Assembly (NCBI GenBank): GCA_963783965.1
Contig: CAWAPQ010000012.1
Coordinates: 1 to 64,000, forward strand
DNA: 64,000 nt
Direction: 5' to 3'
DNA from: Bog-473 sp963783965
GTDB lineage: Bacteria; Actinomycetota; Acidimicrobiia; Acidimicrobiales; RAAP-2
The first letter of the stretch is position 1, and every line of letters begins with the position of its first letter. The notes under the pieces were generated by a model. That model was not told the DNA's origin, made no database searches, and saw only the letters and a list, made by a program, of their open reading frames with translations. Positions 8,549 to 16,496 of this stretch are shown in pieces. A program made the translations under genes and the position numbers.

Positions 8549-11428
8549 ATGGGTGAGCGCGACAGTCTCTTGCTTGAGCGTGATGGAGAACTGGAGCGGA
8601 TAACGGAGTGCCTGCAGCGGGCGAGGCAGGGCCCTGGAGGAGCGCTGGTGGTGGAGGGGCCGGCTGGGATCGGCAAGACAGCGTTGTTGGCGGTCGCCCG
8701 GGAGCGGGCTGCGGAAAAGGGTTTCAGGGTCCTCCGAGCGCGTGGGGCTGAGCTGGAGCGCGAGTTTGCGTTCGGAGTGGTGCGGCAGCTGGTCGAGCCG
8801 GTGGTCGCGGAAGCGTCGAAGCCGGAGCGGTCCCGCCTGTTGGATGGGCCGCCAGGGTTGGCGGCGCGGCTGTTGGGTCTTCCCGGCCTGGGTGAAGGCG
8901 TCGCTACGGCCGCAGCGATCCCGCCGGACCCGTCGTTCGCGGTGCTCCACGGGCTTTATTGGTTGTGCGCCAACTTGACCGTGCAGCACCCTTTGGCGTT
9001 GGTGGTGGATGACGCACATTGGGCGGACGGTGCGTCGCTTCGCTTTCTTGCTTTTTTGCTGCCCCGTCTGGAGGAGCTGCATGCGGCCGTGTTGCTCGGT
9101 GCTCGGCCGGCCGAGGCCGGAGAGAGGCGGGAGCTGTTGGCCGCCCTGACGATGGATCCGGCGACCGAGGTGGTCACAGTGGGGCCGCTCAGCGAAAAGG
9201 GGGTGGCCACGCTGGTGGCGGTCGCCTTGGGCGTCGAGCCCGAACCAGGGTTCGTGACGGCCTGCCTGGAGGCGACCGGCGGTACGCCCTTTCTGGTCCG
9301 CCAGCTGGTTGAAGCTCTGCGAGAGGAGCAGATCGCGCCGGTCACCGCGTCGGCAGGCAAAGTACAGGACGTCTCGACTGTTACCTTGAGCCGCTGGGCG
9401 ATGTTGCGTCTCGCGCGGCTGGGTCCTGACGCGGCGCGCTTGGCTCGGGCAGTGGCCGTTTTGGAGCGGGCCGAGTTGGACCAGGCGGCCCAGCTGGCGG
9501 AGCTCGCACCCCCCGAGGCGGCGCGGGCCGCCGACCTTCTAGTCCGGGCGGGCGTCCTGGACGAGGCTCCGCTTTGTTTCGCCCATCCGCTCCTACGTGG
9601 CGCCGTTTACCGCGACATGGCGGCGGCAGACCGCGTCGAAGCGCACGGGCGCTCAGCCAGACTGCTGGCTCAAGCACACGCCAACCCGGCCCACGTCGCC
9701 GAGCATCTACTGGCTACCGTTCCGACGGGCGACGGCTGGACCGTCGAACAGCTGCGGGCTGCCGCCTGGGAGGCAACGACGCGAGGTGCGCCGGAATCGG
9801 CGGTGGCCTACCTCCGCCGGGCCTTGTTCGAGCAACCATCGCCTGAGGCGGGGGCGGGCCTGTTGCTCGAGCTTGGTCTGGCCGAGTTCGGCTGCGGCCA
9901 GCCGGGCTGGCAGGACCAACTTGCCGCGGCGGTGGAGTCGGCGGGCGACGATTCGACCCGCATCGCTGTCGCGCTGCTGTTCGCGAATGCGCTGCGTTGG
10001 TATGAGCGGGCAGCAGAGGCGATCGAGGTGTGCGATGGCGTCGCGGCCCGCCTCGACAGCAGCGATACGGAAGGCCGCTTGACGTTGGAGGCCATGGCAG
10101 TCGCCTGCGGGGTGGGCGATGCCGCCACAGCGCCCTTGGTGGCCGACAGAGCCGGTGCTCTGCTCGTGTGGGCCGAGAAGGGCTCGGTCCCCCGCCAATG
10201 CGTGGCAGCGGCAGCTTACGTTGGCGCCCTGGCCAACCAGCCGGCCGACCAAGTGGCCAACCTTGCGCTCCGGGCCATCACCGCCGGCACGCGCCCTCTG
10301 CCCGAGCCAGACGATCCGCCTTGGTTGCCCGGCGGTGCATTTCGGCACCCGAGCGCCGTCGTGACGCTGCTCTGGGCCGAGCGCTACGACGCAGCACAGG
10401 CTCTGGCAGATGCTGCCGTAACCGAGGCCCAGGCTTCGGCCAATGGAATGATCCTTCCCGCAGTGTTGGCCCAGCGGGCTTGGCTCGCCTTCCGGCGCGG
10501 CGATCTCACAGCAGCCGAGGCCGATGCTCGCGCCCTGCTCGACGCCCCGGGCCCTTCAGCGCCGCCGCTTCTGCGCAACCGTGCGACGACCGTCCTCGTG
10601 GACGTGCTGGTTGAACGGGGCGACCTCGACGAGGCCGAGCAGACTCTTGAGCCCCTGGCGGTCGACCTCCCTGGCACGTCGCAAACCCCCGTGATACTGC
10701 GCCACGCCCGGGGCCGTCTTCGGTTCGCTCAGAATCGTTTCGGTGAGGCACTCGGCGACTTTCGGGCGGCCGGTGAGATCGCCACCGGCGGCCTGGCGCT
10801 GAGCCCGTGCTATCTATCGTGGCGTTCCGAGGCCGCCCTGGCCGCTCTGGCCTGTGGTGAACTCGACACGGCGCGACTCCTTAGCGACGAAGAGCTCGAG
10901 TTAGCCAGCGCCTTCGGAGCCCCACGCGCCCTTGGCGTTGCCCTGCGGGCCGCCGGGCTTGTAACCGGCGGCGATCGCGGCGAGGCACTGCTGCGCGAGG
11001 CGATCGAAGTACTCGCTGGACCCGATACCCGCCTCGAACACTCCCGCGCCCTCACCGATCTCGGTGCCCTCCTCCGTCGCAGTAACCGCCGCGTCGAGGC
11101 GCGCCAATTTCTCCACCAAGCAGTCGACACCGCCCACCGCCTGGGTGCCGAAGCGCTGGCCCTACGGGCCGAGACCGAGCTACGCGCTTCCGGGGCCCGG
11201 TCCCGCCGAGTGCAGCTGACCGGACTCGAAGCGCTCACTGCCAGCGAGCGACGCATCGCTGAGCTGGCCGCGAAAGGGCTTACAAATCGGGAGATCGCGC
11301 AAACCCTGTTCATCACTGCCCGCACGGTCGAGGGTCACCTCACCCATGTGTTCTACAAGCTCGATGTCACGGATCGCACCGCACTACCAGCCGCTCTGGC
11401 GGCCCCCACGAGCGCAGTCCGCGCGTAA
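8549..11428 (+). CDS. Large ATP-binding LuxR-family transcriptional regulator (LAL type)
   Basis: A 959-residue regulator with the architecture of the LAL/STAND group. It has an N-terminal AAA-type ATPase with Walker A GPAGIGKT (residues 37-44) and Walker B LALVVDDAHWAD (about 149-160), a long helical TPR-like middle, and a C-terminal LuxR helix-turn-helix with the pattern LTASERRIAELAAKGLTNRE (about 890-945). The start at ATG 8549 precedes the conserved L-x-E-R-D-x-E-L segment; no strong Shine-Dalgarno is visible, and a GTG at 8537 is an alternative. Such proteins often activate secondary-metabolism or catabolic genes. It converges on the HD/LuxR gene at 11506. Confidence 0.9.
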   Translation: MGERDSLLLERDGELERITECLQRARQGPGGALVVEGPAGIGKTALLAVARERAAEKGFRVLRARGAELEREFAFGVVRQLVEPVVAEASKPERSRLLDGPPGLAARLLGLPGLGEGVATAAAIPPDPSFAVLHGLYWLCANLTVQHPLALVVDDAHWADGASLRFLAFLLPRLEELHAAVLLGARPAEAGERRELLAALTMDPATEVVTVGPLSEKGVATLVAVALGVEPEPGFVTACLEATGGTPFLVRQLVEALREEQIAPVTASAGKVQDVSTVTLSRWAMLRLARLGPDAARLARAVAVLERAELDQAAQLAELAPPEAARAADLLVRAGVLDEAPLCFAHPLLRGAVYRDMAAADRVEAHGRSARLLAQAHANPAHVAEHLLATVPTGDGWTVEQLRAAAWEATTRGAPESAVAYLRRALFEQPSPEAGAGLLLELGLAEFGCGQPGWQDQLAAAVESAGDDSTRIAVALLFANALRWYERAAEAIEVCDGVAARLDSSDTEGRLTLEAMAVACGVGDAATAPLVADRAGALLVWAEKGSVPRQCVAAAAYVGALANQPADQVANLALRAITAGTRPLPEPDDPPWLPGGAFRHPSAVVTLLWAERYDAAQALADAAVTEAQASANGMILPAVLAQRAWLAFRRGDLTAAEADARALLDAPGPSAPPLLRNRATTVLVDVLVERGDLDEAEQTLEPLAVDLPGTSQTPVILRHARGRLRFAQNRFGEALGDFRAAGEIATGGLALSPCYLSWRSEAALAALACGELDTARLLSDEELELASAFGAPRALGVALRAAGLVTGGDRGEALLREAIEVLAGPDTRLEHSRALTDLGALLRRSNRRVEARQFLHQAVDTAHRLGAEALALRAETELRASGARSRRVQLTGLEALTASERRIAELAAKGLTNREIAQTLFITARTVEGHLTHVFYKLDVTDRTALPAALAAPTSAVRA

Positions 11429-11505
11429 CCCAACCGACGGCGCGGCGGCGCAAAAAATCAGGGGGGTCTGCGGACTCTTTCGCAGGGCGCAACCCGGCGC
11501 ATTCG

Positions 11506-13068
11506 TCAGCCAGTCGGTACAGGGCCGGATCCCACGATCCCGTACTGCATGGCGTACATCGCCGCACCAGTCCGGTTCGACACCCCCAGCTTGCTGTAGA
11601 CGCGTTCGATGTGATTGCTCACCGTCTTCGGACTGATGCTCAACTCGCGGGCGATGCTCTTGTTGGGCATTCCTCTGGACAGGAGGGCCAGTACTTCGCT
11701 CTCGCGAGTCGTCAATCCGGCCGGCCCCCCGGCCCGCTTACGGCTGACGCGGTGCCCGGCGGCAGCCAATACGGCGTCGGTGGCTGTGGGATCAAGTCGA
11801 CCTTCAGAGACGTCTCCATGCAATTCGCGGGCGGCTTCGGCCTCGGTCAGGGGAGCCCGATATGGACGTGGCTGCATCATTGCGCTGTACGCGTCGGCGA
11901 CCGCCAGCACTCTCGCCTGCGACGAAAGCATCGTCCCACCGATGCTGCGGTGATAGCCGGAGCCGTCCATCCGCTCGTGGTGAGTGGCCGCCAGAAGACC
12001 GATACGGCGCAACGGCTCGGGCCGGTTGAAGATTCGCTCCACGTAGTACACGTGCAGGCGCACCCGTTCCCGCTCGTTTGCGGTCAACCGTCCCGGCTTT
12101 CCCCAAACCGATCCCGGCACTCCGAACCGTCCAACGTCGTGGACGAGTGCGGCACGATAGGCGAGGCGGGCCTCCGCTGCGGGCATCTGCAGCTGCGCGC
12201 CTGCGCCACGAACCAGGTCCGCTGTCGCGCGGGCGTGTCCGGCGAAGAAAGAGCAACGAAGGTCGCAGAAGTCTCCGACCGCCTGGAGCGCCTGGTCCAG
12301 CTCGTCATCGGTCAATGGGCCTCGTTCGACCGGGCTGGCGGCAATGACCTCCTCGACATTGTCTTTGTCGAGACCTTCGAACAGGGAGTCGGGGTCGGTC
12401 GCGACCAGCTCGGTGATTTCCGGGTCGAAATGCGTACCGCTCCGCGCTCGGACGACGTCGAGCGCGGCCTCCATGCCGGCCGTCCGCTGGAACACCTCGC
12501 AGGCTTCGGCCACATGCGAGACGCGCGCTGCCAAGGACACGTCTGTGCCTGAAAGGTCGTCGGGGAACCCCCGACCATCCCATCGGGCATAGGCCTGTTC
12601 GACGCCGGCCTGCACGTCGTCGCCCAGACCCAGACGGATGGCAAGCGCCCCAGCAGCCGAGCAGTGCACCGCCATCTGCTGGATCATCTGGCGACCTCCG
12701 CTGGCCATCAGCAACGCAGCCTGGCGGGCCCGATTGAATGCCGACGTTCCATGACCAGCCCGCCGAAGCATGAAAACCATGGCGGGGAATCCGGCAAGAT
12801 CGACCTCGAGAGCGTGCGACCGGAAGTCGATGTCGTCGCCGAAGAGAAGCGCCGCCTCGTTGCCGTAAACCGGGCACCCGACATAGGTCAAGATGCTGAC
12901 GTCGAAGAGCGTGGCCAACTCCTTGGTGTCCAGGCCCAACCGCCCGCCCAGCCGCATCCCGATCCGAGCGGAGCGCATCATGTGCTCGGACGGCTGCCCG
13001 AATCCGAGATCGGTGGCCAGGGAAAGCGAGACCAACAGGTCCGAGAGCTGGATTCCCGAGGCTCCCAT
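11506..13068 (-). CDS. HD-GYP-like protein with C-terminal LuxR helix-turn-helix
   Basis: A 520-residue protein with three parts. The first 240 residues contain a degenerate HD-GYP-like half (ARWDGRGFPDDLSG replaces the usual HHExxDGxGYP). Residues about 275-420 contain a better preserved HD domain with HDVGRFG and HHERMDGSGYH, in which the P of GYP is His. The C-terminus (about 450-515) is a LuxR helix-turn-helix. This fusion suggests a transcription factor whose DNA binding is coupled to a phosphodiesterase or nucleotide-sensing domain; whether it hydrolyses cyclic di-GMP cannot be told. It is divergent from the duplicated DUF4242-DsrE-SnoaL-P450 operon, 127 bases away, and is its best candidate regulator. 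Confidence 0.82.
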   Translation of the reverse strand: MGASGIQLSDLLVSLSLATDLGFGQPSEHMMRSARIGMRLGGRLGLDTKELATLFDVSILTYVGCPVYGNEAALLFGDDIDFRSHALEVDLAGFPAMVFMLRRAGHGTSAFNRARQAALLMASGGRQMIQQMAVHCSAAGALAIRLGLGDDVQAGVEQAYARWDGRGFPDDLSGTDVSLAARVSHVAEACEVFQRTAGMEAALDVVRARSGTHFDPEITELVATDPDSLFEGLDKDNVEEVIAASPVERGPLTDDELDQALQAVGDFCDLRCSFFAGHARATADLVRGAGAQLQMPAAEARLAYRAALVHDVGRFGVPGSVWGKPGRLTANERERVRLHVYYVERIFNRPEPLRRIGLLAATHHERMDGSGYHRSIGGTMLSSQARVLAVADAYSAMMQPRPYRAPLTEAEAARELHGDVSEGRLDPTATDAVLAAAGHRVSRKRAGGPAGLTTRESEVLALLSRGMPNKSIARELSISPKTVSNHIERVYSKLGVSNRTGAAMYAMQYGIVGSGPVPTG

Positions 13069-13195
13069 GACGGAATCGTACCGTTGGTGCCCTCAACGCG
13101 TCGGAGCATGGGGTGAATACCTCATGACGGCCGGCAGGCCCTTCCTTACCGTGGAGTCGAGCGACCAACAGCGTCGTTGAGAAGGGAGAAATGGA

Positions 13196-13477
13196 ATGCC
13201 GAAGTACCTCATCGAACGCACTGTCCCGGGCGTCGGTCAGATGGATACCGCCGCTCATGCGGCCATCGCCAGCGAGTCCAACACGGTGTTGCGCGACCTC
13301 GGACCGGACATCCAGTGGATGAAGAGCTACGTCACGGACGACAAGCTCACGTGCGTCTACGTGGCTGCCTCCGAAGAGCTCGTCCGGGAGCACGGCCGCT
13401 GCGGTGGGTTTCCCATGGACGCCATCCTCACCGTTCACCGAGTCATCGATCCGACCACCGCTGAGCAGGGCCGATGA
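13196..13477 (+). CDS. DUF4242 protein (SCO4226-like), copy 1
   Basis: A 93-residue DUF4242 protein, a small ferredoxin-like fold known in Streptomyces as a nickel-binding protein. The typical N-terminus MPKYLIERTVPG and the late REH...GGFP...VxxVIDPTTAE segment are both present. The start has GGGAG 8-12 bases upstream. Its stop overlaps the DsrE start (ATGA). It is the first gene of the duplicated operon and the only full-length DUF4242 copy. The function here is unknown. Confidence 0.85.
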   Translation: MPKYLIERTVPGVGQMDTAAHAAIASESNTVLRDLGPDIQWMKSYVTDDKLTCVYVAASEELVREHGRCGGFPMDAILTVHRVIDPTTAEQGR

Positions 13478-13833
13478 GCCGGGCGGCTATCAGCCTGACC
13501 ACCGGACTCGAGGATCCGGAGAAGGTGACCGTTGCGCTCCTCGTGGCCGTCGGTGCTGCCGAGAGCGGCCGGGCCACTCTCATGTTCTTGACCAAGGAAG
13601 CCGTTCGGCTGGCCACGGAGGGTGTCGCCCAGGGTGTGGCGTGCGAAGGGTGCCCCTCGATCCCGGAGCTGGTGCTGCGCCTCGAGGCTGCCGGCGGCGA
13701 GCTGCTCGTCTGTCCGATCTGCTTCAACGCCAGGAAGCTCGACGAGACCACGCTTGTGGCAAACGCCAGGTTGGGCGGAACAGTACCGCTGTGGGAGTGG
13801 ATCGGCGATGGCGCCACCACCTTCAGCTACTGA
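13474..13833 (+). CDS. DsrE family protein, copy 1
   Basis: A 119-residue DsrE/DsrF-like protein, a small alpha/beta fold used in sulfur relay and redox chemistry. Cysteines occur as two CxxC pairs at 57/60 (ACEGC) and 80/83 (CPIC), so thiol chemistry or metal binding is plausible. It is translationally coupled to DUF4242 through an ATGA overlap, and the SnoaL gene follows 34 bases later. The copy at 15737 differs at three residues (two in the LVLRLE region, one at DETT/DEIT). The role in a P450 operon is unknown. Confidence 0.85.
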   Translation: MSRAAISLTTGLEDPEKVTVALLVAVGAAESGRATLMFLTKEAVRLATEGVAQGVACEGCPSIPELVLRLEAAGGELLVCPICFNARKLDETTLVANARLGGTVPLWEWIGDGATTFSY

Positions 13834-13867
13834 GAGTTCCACTTACGGGGACGGAAGGGAGTACCCA

Positions 13868-14234
13868 ATGGCAACCCAGTTGGGTGAGCGTTTCGCTCGA
13901 ACGGTGGCGACCCAGAGATGCCGACGCCCTCAGAGACCTGCTCTCGCCCACGGTGAGGTTTCGTGCCCTGACGCCCGGGCGTGTCTGGAAGCGCGATGAC
14001 GCCGACGCGGTTGTAGACGGCGTGATACTCGGAACGTGGTTCTCACCGGAACGCCAGATCACTCGGGTGTTGGCGGTGGACTGTGCCGAGGTGGGGCCCG
14101 TCGACCGAGTCAGCTACCGGTTCGAAGTGCAACTGCCCGATGGCCGCTACGTCATCGACCAGCAGGCGTACTTCAAGACGGAAAAAGGCAAGATCTCGTG
14201 GTTGCACATACTGTGCTCGGGATTCGTGCAATGA
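13868..14234 (+). pseudogene. SnoaL-like (NTF2 fold) gene, copy 1, +1 frameshift
   Basis: The same gene as the intact one at 16131, with one change of frame: CCCAGAGATGCC here against CCCAGAATGCC there, an extra G near 13917. From the ATG only about 17 correct residues are made before the frame is lost and a stop comes near 13999; the remaining sequence is perfect in the next frame up to 14234. Start and Shine-Dalgarno are as in copy 2. Its stop overlaps the P450 start (ATGA), so loss of translation here may also reduce P450 translation. It is either a real mutation after duplication or a sequencing error. Confidence 0.85.
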
Positions 14235-16096
14235 CGGCATGCTCCGCCGGCCCAACAAGCTCGAGCCCCGCGGCCGATCGCCGAAGCGCCTCGGTCAAAG
14301 CGGCGCTCAGGGCTTGGGGCATGACCGGCCGGGACAACCCCTTTCCACTCTTGGCCGAGGTCCGTGAGCTGGGCCCGGTACACCACGTCACACTGGCCGA
14401 CGGCCACGACGCCTGGCTCGTGGTGGGTCACGCCGAGGCCCGCCATGCGCTCAACGACCCCCGCATCTCCAAAGACATGCTGGCCGCGCTTGCCAAGGAC
14501 AGTGGTGTGGTGGCCGAGGGGCTCCCAGGGCCCGAGTTCTCTCGGCACATGCTCGCCGTCGATCCGCCCGATCACTCTCGATTGCGTCGGCTTGTGTCCT
14601 CTGCCTTCTCGATGCGCAGGGTCGAGGGTCTGCGCCCACGGATACAAAGCGTCGTGGAGGACCTCCTCGACGGTCTGGCCGATCGCGACCCAGACGCTCC
14701 CGTCGATCTGGTGGCGTCGTTTGCTTTTCCTCTCCCATTCACCGTTATCTGCGAGCTGCTGGGCGTGAACGAAGGCGAGCGCACCTCGCTTGGTCGCGGG
14801 TTCGTGGCCATGCTGGTTCCGACCTTGACGGCGGCCGACTACATAAAAGCCAAGGAGGCATCCGATGGTGTCGTTTCGCAGCTGCGCCGGCTGGTCGAAG
14901 ATAAGCACGATGAGCCCGGTGACGATTTGGTGAGCGGACTGATCGCCGCTCGGGACGAGGACGAACGACTGGACGACCGGGAGCTGCTCTCGACCATCTT
15001 CCAGCTCATCGTCGCCGGTCACGACACGACTGCGACCTTCATTGGCAACGCCGTCGTCGCGCTCCTCGGGGACCCCGATCAGCTCGAGATGCTGCGCGTG
15101 TATCCGAATCGGATTCCGGCGGCGGTGGAGGAGCTGTTGCGATACGACGCCCCCGTGCCCCACTCGACCTTCCGCTACGCCCGCGAACCGATCGAGCTCG
15201 GCGGACATTCGATCCCTGCCGGCGCCCAGATCATCATTTGCCTCGCTGCCGCCAACCGTGATCCCTGTCGCTTCACCGACCCCGAACGGCTCGACGTGGA
15301 AAGGGCAGATGGGCGCCACTTGGCATTCGGGCACGGAATCCACCACTGCCTGGGCGCCCCGCTCGCGCGCCTCGAAGGTCAGCTCGCGCTGGGATCGCTC
15401 ATCCGACGTTTTCCCGGGCTCCGCCTCGCCCGCGACCGGACCGGACTGCACTGGGGCCACGGAGACGGGCTCGTGCTGCGGAAGATGTTCGGGCGTCGGT
15501 CAGATGGATACCGCCGCTCTTGCGGCCATCGCCAGGGAGTCCAACACGGTGTTGCGCGACCTCGGACCGGACATCCAGTGGATGAAGAGCTATGTCACGG
15601 ACGACAAGCTCACGTGCGTCTACGTGGCTACATCCGAAGAGCTCGTCCGGGAGCACGGCCGCTGTGGTGGGTTTCCCATAGACGCCATCCAGACCGTTCA
15701 CCGAGTCATCGATCCAACCACCGCCGAGCAGGGCCGATGAGCCGGGCGGCTATCAGCCTGACCACCGGACTCGAGGATCCGGAGAAGGTGACCGTTGCGC
15801 TCCTCGTGGCCGTCGGTGCTGCCGAGAGCGGCCGGGCCACTCTCATGTTCTTGACCAAGGAAGCCGTTCGGCTGGCCACGGAGGGTGTCGCCCAGGGTGT
15901 GGCGTGCGAAGGGTGTCCCTCGATCCCGGAGCTGGCGCGGCGCCTCGAGGCTGCCGGCGGCGAGCTGCTCGTCTGTCCGATCTGCTTCAACGCCAGGAAG
16001 CTCGACGAGATCACGCTTGTGGCAAACGCAAGGTTGGGCGGAACAGTACCGCTGTGGGAGTGGATCGGCGATGGCGCCACCACCTTCAGCTACTGA
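14231..16096 (+). CDS. Cytochrome P450 copy 1, 3'-truncated and fused in frame to DsrE copy 2
   Basis: The P450 reads correctly for 416 residues (14231-15480), with the oxygen-binding AGHDTT, the ExxR motif and the haem-ligand Cys in FGHGIHHCLG. The duplication junction then removes the last 16 residues. The frame stays open across about 84 residues of out-of-frame DUF4242 sequence and enters DsrE copy 2 in its own frame, giving a 621-residue P450-spacer-DsrE product. Only the terminal beta-strand of the P450 is missing, so partial haem binding is possible. It differs from copy 2 by about five residues (Lys/Glu, Met/Thr, Phe/Leu, Glu/Gly, Asp/Glu). Whether the fusion protein exists is not known. 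Confidence 0.8.
   Translation: MTACSAGPTSSSPAADRRSASVKAALRAWGMTGRDNPFPLLAEVRELGPVHHVTLADGHDAWLVVGHAEARHALNDPRISKDMLAALAKDSGVVAEGLPGPEFSRHMLAVDPPDHSRLRRLVSSAFSMRRVEGLRPRIQSVVEDLLDGLADRDPDAPVDLVASFAFPLPFTVICELLGVNEGERTSLGRGFVAMLVPTLTAADYIKAKEASDGVVSQLRRLVEDKHDEPGDDLVSGLIAARDEDERLDDRELLSTIFQLIVAGHDTTATFIGNAVVALLGDPDQLEMLRVYPNRIPAAVEELLRYDAPVPHSTFRYAREPIELGGHSIPAGAQIIICLAAANRDPCRFTDPERLDVERADGRHLAFGHGIHHCLGAPLARLEGQLALGSLIRRFPGLRLARDRTGLHWGHGDGLVLRKMFGRRSDGYRRSCGHRQGVQHGVARPRTGHPVDEELCHGRQAHVRLRGYIRRARPGARPLWWVSHRRHPDRSPSHRSNHRRAGPMSRAAISLTTGLEDPEKVTVALLVAVGAAESGRATLMFLTKEAVRLATEGVAQGVACEGCPSIPELARRLEAAGGELLVCPICFNARKLDEITLVANARLGGTVPLWEWIGDGATTFSY
15491..15740 (+). pseudogene. DUF4242 gene, copy 2, N-terminally truncated
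   Basis: The first twelve or so codons of the DUF4242 gene are missing at the duplication junction. The rest is open to the TGA at 15738-15740, which overlaps the DsrE start. Reinitiation at an internal ATG (15504) would give 78 residues without the first beta-strand. Five residues differ from copy 1 (His/Leu, Ser/Arg, Ala/Thr, Met/Ile, Leu/Gln), a higher rate than in the other genes of the unit, which agrees with relaxed constraint. Confidence 0.8.
15737..16096 (+). CDS. DsrE family protein, copy 2
   Basis: A 119-residue DsrE protein nearly identical to the copy at 13474, with both CxxC pairs kept. The ATG at 15737 overlaps the stop of the truncated DUF4242 copy. It is also read in frame as the C-terminus of the P450 copy 1 fusion, so two products could arise from this stretch. 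The SnoaL gene follows 34 bases on. Confidence 0.82.
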   Translation: MSRAAISLTTGLEDPEKVTVALLVAVGAAESGRATLMFLTKEAVRLATEGVAQGVACEGCPSIPELARRLEAAGGELLVCPICFNARKLDEITLVANARLGGTVPLWEWIGDGATTFSY

Positions 16097-16130
16097 GAGT
16101 TCCACTTACGGGGACGGAAGGGAGAACACA

Positions 16131-16496
16131 ATGGCAAACCAGCTGGGTGAGCGTTTCGCTCGAACGGTGGCGACCCAGAATGCCGACGCCCTCAGAGACC
16201 TGCTCTCGCCCACGGTGAGGTTTCGTGCCCTGACGCCCGGGCGTGTCTGGAAGCGCGATGACGCCGACGCGGTTGTAGACGGCGTGATACTCGGAACGTG
16301 GTTCTCACCGGAACGCCAGATCACTCGGGTGTTGGCGGTGGACTGTGCCGAGGTGGGGCCCGTCGACCGAGTCAGCTACCGGTTCGAAGTGCAACTGCCC
16401 GATGGCCGCTACGTCATCGACCAGCAGGCGTACTTCAAGACGGAAAAAGGCAAGATCTCGTGGTTGCACATACTGTGCTCGGGATTCGTGCAATGA
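16131..16496 (+). CDS. SnoaL-like polyketide-cyclase/NTF2-fold protein, copy 2
   Basis: A 121-residue protein with the small alpha+beta barrel pattern of SnoaL/NTF2-like proteins: an N-terminal helix ending in NADALRDLLSPTVRFRALTP, and a final strand TEKGKISWLHILCSGF. The family includes isomerases, hydrolases, cyclases and plain binding proteins, so the activity is open. GGGAG precedes the ATG. Its stop overlaps the P450 start (ATGA), which suggests that both proteins are made in step and act on the same pathway. This is the intact copy; the one at 13868 is frameshifted. Confidence 0.83.
   Translation: MANQLGERFARTVATQNADALRDLLSPTVRFRALTPGRVWKRDDADAVVDGVILGTWFSPERQITRVLAVDCAEVGPVDRVSYRFEVQLPDGRYVIDQQAYFKTEKGKISWLHILCSGFVQ

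Larger units (their letters stand above)
13228..15480 (+). repeat. Tandem segmental duplication, copy 1 (about 2.25 kb)
   Basis: The sequence from GGGCGTCGGTCAG at 13228 to GCTGCG at 15480 recurs at 15491-17742 with an offset of 2263 bases, becoming 2262 after a single extra G near 13917. From the encoded proteins I counted about 14 amino-acid differences over four genes. A 10-base linker (15481-15490) separates the copies. Copy 1 holds intact DUF4242 and DsrE genes, a frameshifted SnoaL gene and a 3'-truncated P450 gene. Confidence 0.95.

Noticed and set aside
8189..9082. N-terminal extension of the SDR gene at 7412
   Set aside because: The open frame continues upstream, but SDR homology and a strong ribosome site begin at 8188, and the extension is opposite the LuxR gene.
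14147..15460. Long minus-strand open frame opposite P450 copy 1, repeated opposite copy 2 (16409-17821)
   Set aside because: Its conservation between copies only reflects the duplication; the plus strand encodes a P450 with all motifs.
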